Source of the DNA: Paracoccus sp. N5
Lineage (GTDB): Bacteria; Pseudomonadota; Alphaproteobacteria; Rhodobacterales; Rhodobacteraceae
Length of the DNA: 64,000 nucleotides
Assembly (NCBI RefSeq): GCF_000371965.1
Contig: NZ_AQUO01000001.1
Span: 2,426,001-2,490,000, forward strand
Reading direction: 5' to 3'
The notes under the pieces are model-generated. The model made no database searches and was not told where the DNA came from. It saw only the letters and a program-made list of their open reading frames with translations. The position numbers were made by a program, and so were the translations under genes. How positions within the stretch are numbered: position 1 is the first letter of the stretch; every line of letters begins with the position of its first letter. This document shows positions 61,069 through 64,000 of this stretch, in pieces.

Positions 61069-62013
61069 ATGCCGACCAGGAACCCGGGCACCGACTTTCG
61101 CCTCGACTGGTTCGAGGGGATCACCGTCAACACCCCCGCGGCCGAGCGGCGCGCCGCCAGCCTGCCCGCGCGCCGCAGCCTCAAGAAGGAATGGCAGGCG
61201 GCCTGGCTTCTGAACGCGGTGCGCTGCATCGACCTGACCACGCTGTCGGGCGACGACACGGCCGACCGCGTGGCCCGGCTTTGCGCCAAGGCGCGCCAGC
61301 CGGTCGATGCCGGCGACCTGGCGCTGATGGGGGTCGAGCACCTGACCACCGGCGCGGTCTGCGTCTATCCCACCATGGTGGCGGCCGCCAAGCGGGCGCT
61401 GGAGGGCACGGGCGTGCCGGTGGCCTCGGTCGCGACCGGCTTTCCGGCCGGGCTGATGCCCCTGGACCTGCGGCTGGCCGAGATCCGCTATGCGCTGGAC
61501 CAGGGCGCCGATGAGATCGACATCGTGATTTCCCGCGCCCATGCGCTGCGCGGCGAATGGGCGGCGCTTTACGACGAAATCTGCGCCATGCGCGAGGCTT
61601 GCGGCCCGGCGCTGATGAAGGCGATCCTGGCGACGGGAGAGCTGAAGACCCAGACCAATGTCGCGCGCACAAGCCATGTCGCCATGCAGGCGGGGGCGGA
61701 TTTCATCAAGACCTCGACCGGGAAAGAGCCGGTGAACGCCACGCTGCCGGTCTCGCTGGTGATGCTGCGCGCGATCCGCGACTACCGCGACCGCACCGGC
61801 TTTGCCGTGGGGTTCAAGCCGGCGGGCGGGCTGAAGACGGCGAAGGACGCGCTGAACTGGCAGGTGCTGATGGCCGAGGAACTGGGCCGCGACTGGCTGC
61901 GCCCCGACCTCTTCCGCATCGGCGCCAGCTCGCTTCTGGGCGATATCGAGCGGCAGATCTCGCATTTCGTGACCGGGCGCTATGCCAGCGCCCACAGGCT
62001 GGCGGCGGGGTGA
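61069..62013 (+). CDS. deoC: Deoxyribose-phosphate aldolase
   Basis: A 314-residue class I aldolase that splits deoxyribose 5-phosphate to acetaldehyde and glyceraldehyde 3-phosphate. Catalytic lysines lie in MKAILATGELKT and DFIKTSTGKEPVNATL (Schiff base). It is longer than E. coli DeoC (259 residues), with an N-terminal extension as in the eukaryotic-like group. It starts 1 bp after the DUF1523 stop. The next gene encodes an aldehyde dehydrogenase that could use the acetaldehyde. Confidence 0.94.
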   Translation: MPTRNPGTDFRLDWFEGITVNTPAAERRAASLPARRSLKKEWQAAWLLNAVRCIDLTTLSGDDTADRVARLCAKARQPVDAGDLALMGVEHLTTGAVCVYPTMVAAAKRALEGTGVPVASVATGFPAGLMPLDLRLAEIRYALDQGADEIDIVISRAHALRGEWAALYDEICAMREACGPALMKAILATGELKTQTNVARTSHVAMQAGADFIKTSTGKEPVNATLPVSLVMLRAIRDYRDRTGFAVGFKPAGGLKTAKDALNWQVLMAEELGRDWLRPDLFRIGASSLLGDIERQISHFVTGRYASAHRLAAG

Positions 62014-62015
62014 GC

Positions 62016-64000
62016 ATGCCGAAGGTGACAGAGATCATGGAAAGCATGGAATACGGCCCCGCGCCCGAGGATTCGGCCGCCGTCCGCGACTGGCTGCGCG
62101 AGCGCGGCGCATTCGGCCATTTCATCGCCGGCCGCTTCACCAGGCCGGGCCAGACCTTCGCCAGCCGCGACCCCTCGACCGGCGAGGCACTGGCGCAGGT
62201 CACGCAGGGCACCGCGCGGGACGTGGCAAAGGCCGTGCGCGCCGCGCGCCGGGCGCAACGCGGCTGGGGGGCCATGCCGGGCCACGACCGGGCGCGCTTC
62301 CTTTACGCCATCGCCCGCACGATCCAGAAGCGCGAGCGGTTCCTGGCGGTGCTGGAGACGCTCGACAACGGCAAGCCGATCCGCGAAAGCCGCGACATCG
62401 ACGTGCCGCTGGTGGTGCGGCATTTCTATCATCACGCCGGCTGGGCCGAACTGGCCGAGACCGAGTTTCCCGGCCATCGCGCCCTGGGCGTCTGCGGCCA
62501 GATCATCCCGTGGAATTTCCCGCTGCTGATGCTGGCCTGGAAGGTGGCGCCGGCGCTGGCGGCCGGCAATACCGTGGTGCTGAAGCCGGCCGAATACACA
62601 CCGCTGACCGCGCTGGCCTTTGCCGAGATCTGCGCCCATGTCGGCCTGCCGGCGGGCGTGGTCAATATCGTCACCGGCGACGGCGACACCGGCGAGGCGC
62701 TGGTTGCGGCCCCGGTCGACAAGCTGGCCTTCACCGGCTCGACCGAGGTCGGGCGCCAGATCGCCCGCGCCTGCGCCGGCTCGGGCAAGAAGCTGACGCT
62801 GGAGCTGGGCGGCAAGTCGCCCTTCGTCGTCATGGCGGATGCCGATCTGGACGCCGCGGTCGAGGGCGTGGTCGATTCCATCTGGTTCAACCAAGGCCAG
62901 GTCTGCTGCGCCGGCTCGCGCATCCTGGTCGCGGAAAGCGTCTCGGCCCGGTTCGAAACCCTGCTGCGCGCCCGAATGGCGCGGCTGCGCACCGGCCCGC
63001 CGCTGGACAAGTCCACCGACATCGGCGCCATCGTCGATCCGGTGCAGAAGGAGCGCATCCTCTGCATCCTCGACCGCGCGGTGGAGGCGGGGGCGGAGCT
63101 GGTCGGCGGCCTGCCCGGCAAGGGCTGTTTCATCGCGCCGGGCTATCTGCGCAATATCGCGCCCGCGAACCCCGGCATGATCGAGGAGATCTTCGGTCCC
63201 ATCGCCACGCTCTCGACCTTCCGCACCCCGGACGAGGCGGCGGATCTGGCCAACAATACCCGCTACGGGCTGGCGGCCTCGGTCTGGTCCGAGAACGCGG
63301 CGGTGGCGACCGACCTTGCGGCGCGGATCAAGGCCGGCGTGGTCTGGGTCAATTGCGTGAACCTCTTCGACGCGGCCGCGCCCTTCGGCGGCATGCGCGA
63401 TTCGGGCTATGGCCGCGAGGGCGGGCGCGAGGGCATGCTGGACTATCTCGCCGCGCCCGCGCTTGCGCAACGCGACCCGCTGCCGGCCGAGATCGTGCCG
63501 GCCGAGGCTTCGGGGATAGACCGCACCGTCAAGCTCTATATCGGCGGCGCGCAGAAGCGGCCCGACGGCGGCGCAAGCTATCTGGCCCAGGACGAGCTGA
63601 TCCCGCTGGGCAACCGCAAGGACATCCGCAACGCCGTCGAGGCGGCGCAGGGCAGCCTAGCGAAATGGCAGGGTCTGGGCGGCCACGGCCGGGCGCAGGT
63701 GCTGTATTTCCTGGCCGAGAACCTGGCGCAGCGCCGGGCGGAATTCGCCGGCTTCGCCAGCCCGGCCGAGGTCGATGCCGCCATCCGCCGCTGCTTCTTC
63801 TATGCCGGCTTTGCCGACAAATACGACGGCGCCACGGTCGCGGCGAAGCCCGGGCACCTGTGCCATGTCCAGCCCGAACCGCATGGCGTCATGGGCCTGG
63901 TCGCCCCGGTCGCGGCGCCGCTGGCGGGGTTCCTGTCGCTGGTGCTGCCGGCCATCGCCATGGGCAATGCCGTGGTGGCGGTGCCCTCGCAGGACCGGCC
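62016..64000 (+). CDS. Two-domain aldehyde dehydrogenase (cut by window end)
   Basis: Open from ATG 62016 to the window edge, 661 codons without a stop. Residues about 30-490 are a complete ALDH: GQIIPWNFPLLM, FTGSTEVGRQ, catalytic Glu263 in LELGGKSP, and Cys297/298 in NQGQVCCAGSR. After a short linker a second ALDH-like segment starts (VKLYIGGAQKRPDGGASYLA, then HGVMGLVAPVAAPLAGFLSL). That explains why the frame goes past 500 residues. Tandem forms of about 780 residues are known in Rhodobacterales. Placed 2 bp after deoC, it likely oxidises acetaldehyde from deoxyribose breakdown. Confidence 0.9.
   Translation, partial: MPKVTEIMESMEYGPAPEDSAAVRDWLRERGAFGHFIAGRFTRPGQTFASRDPSTGEALAQVTQGTARDVAKAVRAARRAQRGWGAMPGHDRARFLYAIARTIQKRERFLAVLETLDNGKPIRESRDIDVPLVVRHFYHHAGWAELAETEFPGHRALGVCGQIIPWNFPLLMLAWKVAPALAAGNTVVLKPAEYTPLTALAFAEICAHVGLPAGVVNIVTGDGDTGEALVAAPVDKLAFTGSTEVGRQIARACAGSGKKLTLELGGKSPFVVMADADLDAAVEGVVDSIWFNQGQVCCAGSRILVAESVSARFETLLRARMARLRTGPPLDKSTDIGAIVDPVQKERILCILDRAVEAGAELVGGLPGKGCFIAPGYLRNIAPANPGMIEEIFGPIATLSTFRTPDEAADLANNTRYGLAASVWSENAAVATDLAARIKAGVVWVNCVNLFDAAAPFGGMRDSGYGREGGREGMLDYLAAPALAQRDPLPAEIVPAEASGIDRTVKLYIGGAQKRPDGGASYLAQDELIPLGNRKDIRNAVEAAQGSLAKWQGLGGHGRAQVLYFLAENLAQRRAEFAGFASPAEVDAAIRRCFFYAGFADKYDGATVAAKPGHLCHVQPEPHGVMGLVAPVAAPLAGFLSLVLPAIAMGNAVVAVPSQDR

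Overview
The window looks like a chromosome segment of a GC-rich alphaproteobacterium of the Rhodobacterales, most likely Paracoccus or a close relative. Backbone genes that suggest this are trgB-cysK, gdhA, ccr and ecm of the ethylmalonyl-CoA pathway, mipZ, a pdhABC operon whose E1-beta carries a lipoyl domain, and ffh / chorismate mutase / rpsP-rimM-trmD-rplS-rpmE. The genus is an inference from gene content and style, not from a search.

Positions 1 to about 24,100 form an accessory island that ends beside a tRNA-Ser(CGA) gene (24123-24212, minus strand). Its left part is the non-structural half of a phage-like element. It holds a DUF3489 protein, a DUF7220 membrane protein, the C-terminal stump of a cytosine methyltransferase, a ParB-adenine methyltransferase fusion, an HNH nuclease, a DUF6362 HTH protein, a primase-helicase next to an iteron-like repeat array, a FitAB/VapBC toxin-antitoxin pair, a sigma-like protein, a zinc-ribbon protein and a large frameshifted gene. 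No terminase, portal, capsid or tail gene is present. A four-gene, ATGA-coupled cassette (11767-14121) encodes a small protein, DUF2924, a large serine recombinase and a small HTH protein.

Positions 14234-23798 hold the most interesting content, a compact predicted restriction/defence locus. Five overlapping plus-strand genes encode a Z1 superfamily-2 ATPase, a PD-(D/E)XK nuclease, a MutL/MORC-type GHKL ATPase and two proteins I cannot assign. A convergent dcm cytosine methyltransferase follows, and a vsr endonuclease is divergent from it. The 3' end of dcm overlaps the fifth gene antisense by 157 bp. The general class (GHKL ATPase + Z1 + nuclease + methylase + Vsr) has been predicted before by comparative genomics. 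The two unassigned proteins and the mechanism are open.

From the tRNA to position 64000 the sequence is ordinary chromosome. In order it holds trgB-cysK and a mechanosensitive channel; an AI-2E-type permease behind gyrA; dsbB-like and dedA; a YpfJ-type metallopeptidase; a COQ10/RatA-like protein; a sulfotransferase-like protein; gdhA; ccr and ecm separated by a secreted esterase; a CMD/peroxidase-like protein; ffh; chorismate mutase and the rpsP-rimM-trmD-rplS-rpmE cluster; mipZ; an RND efflux pair; pdhABC; an FtsB-like protein; an M20 deacylase; a DUF1523 protein; and deoC followed by a two-domain aldehyde dehydrogenase cut by the window edge. A dispersed, often palindromic repeat family beginning GGGTATTT sits between backbone genes and was not found in the island.
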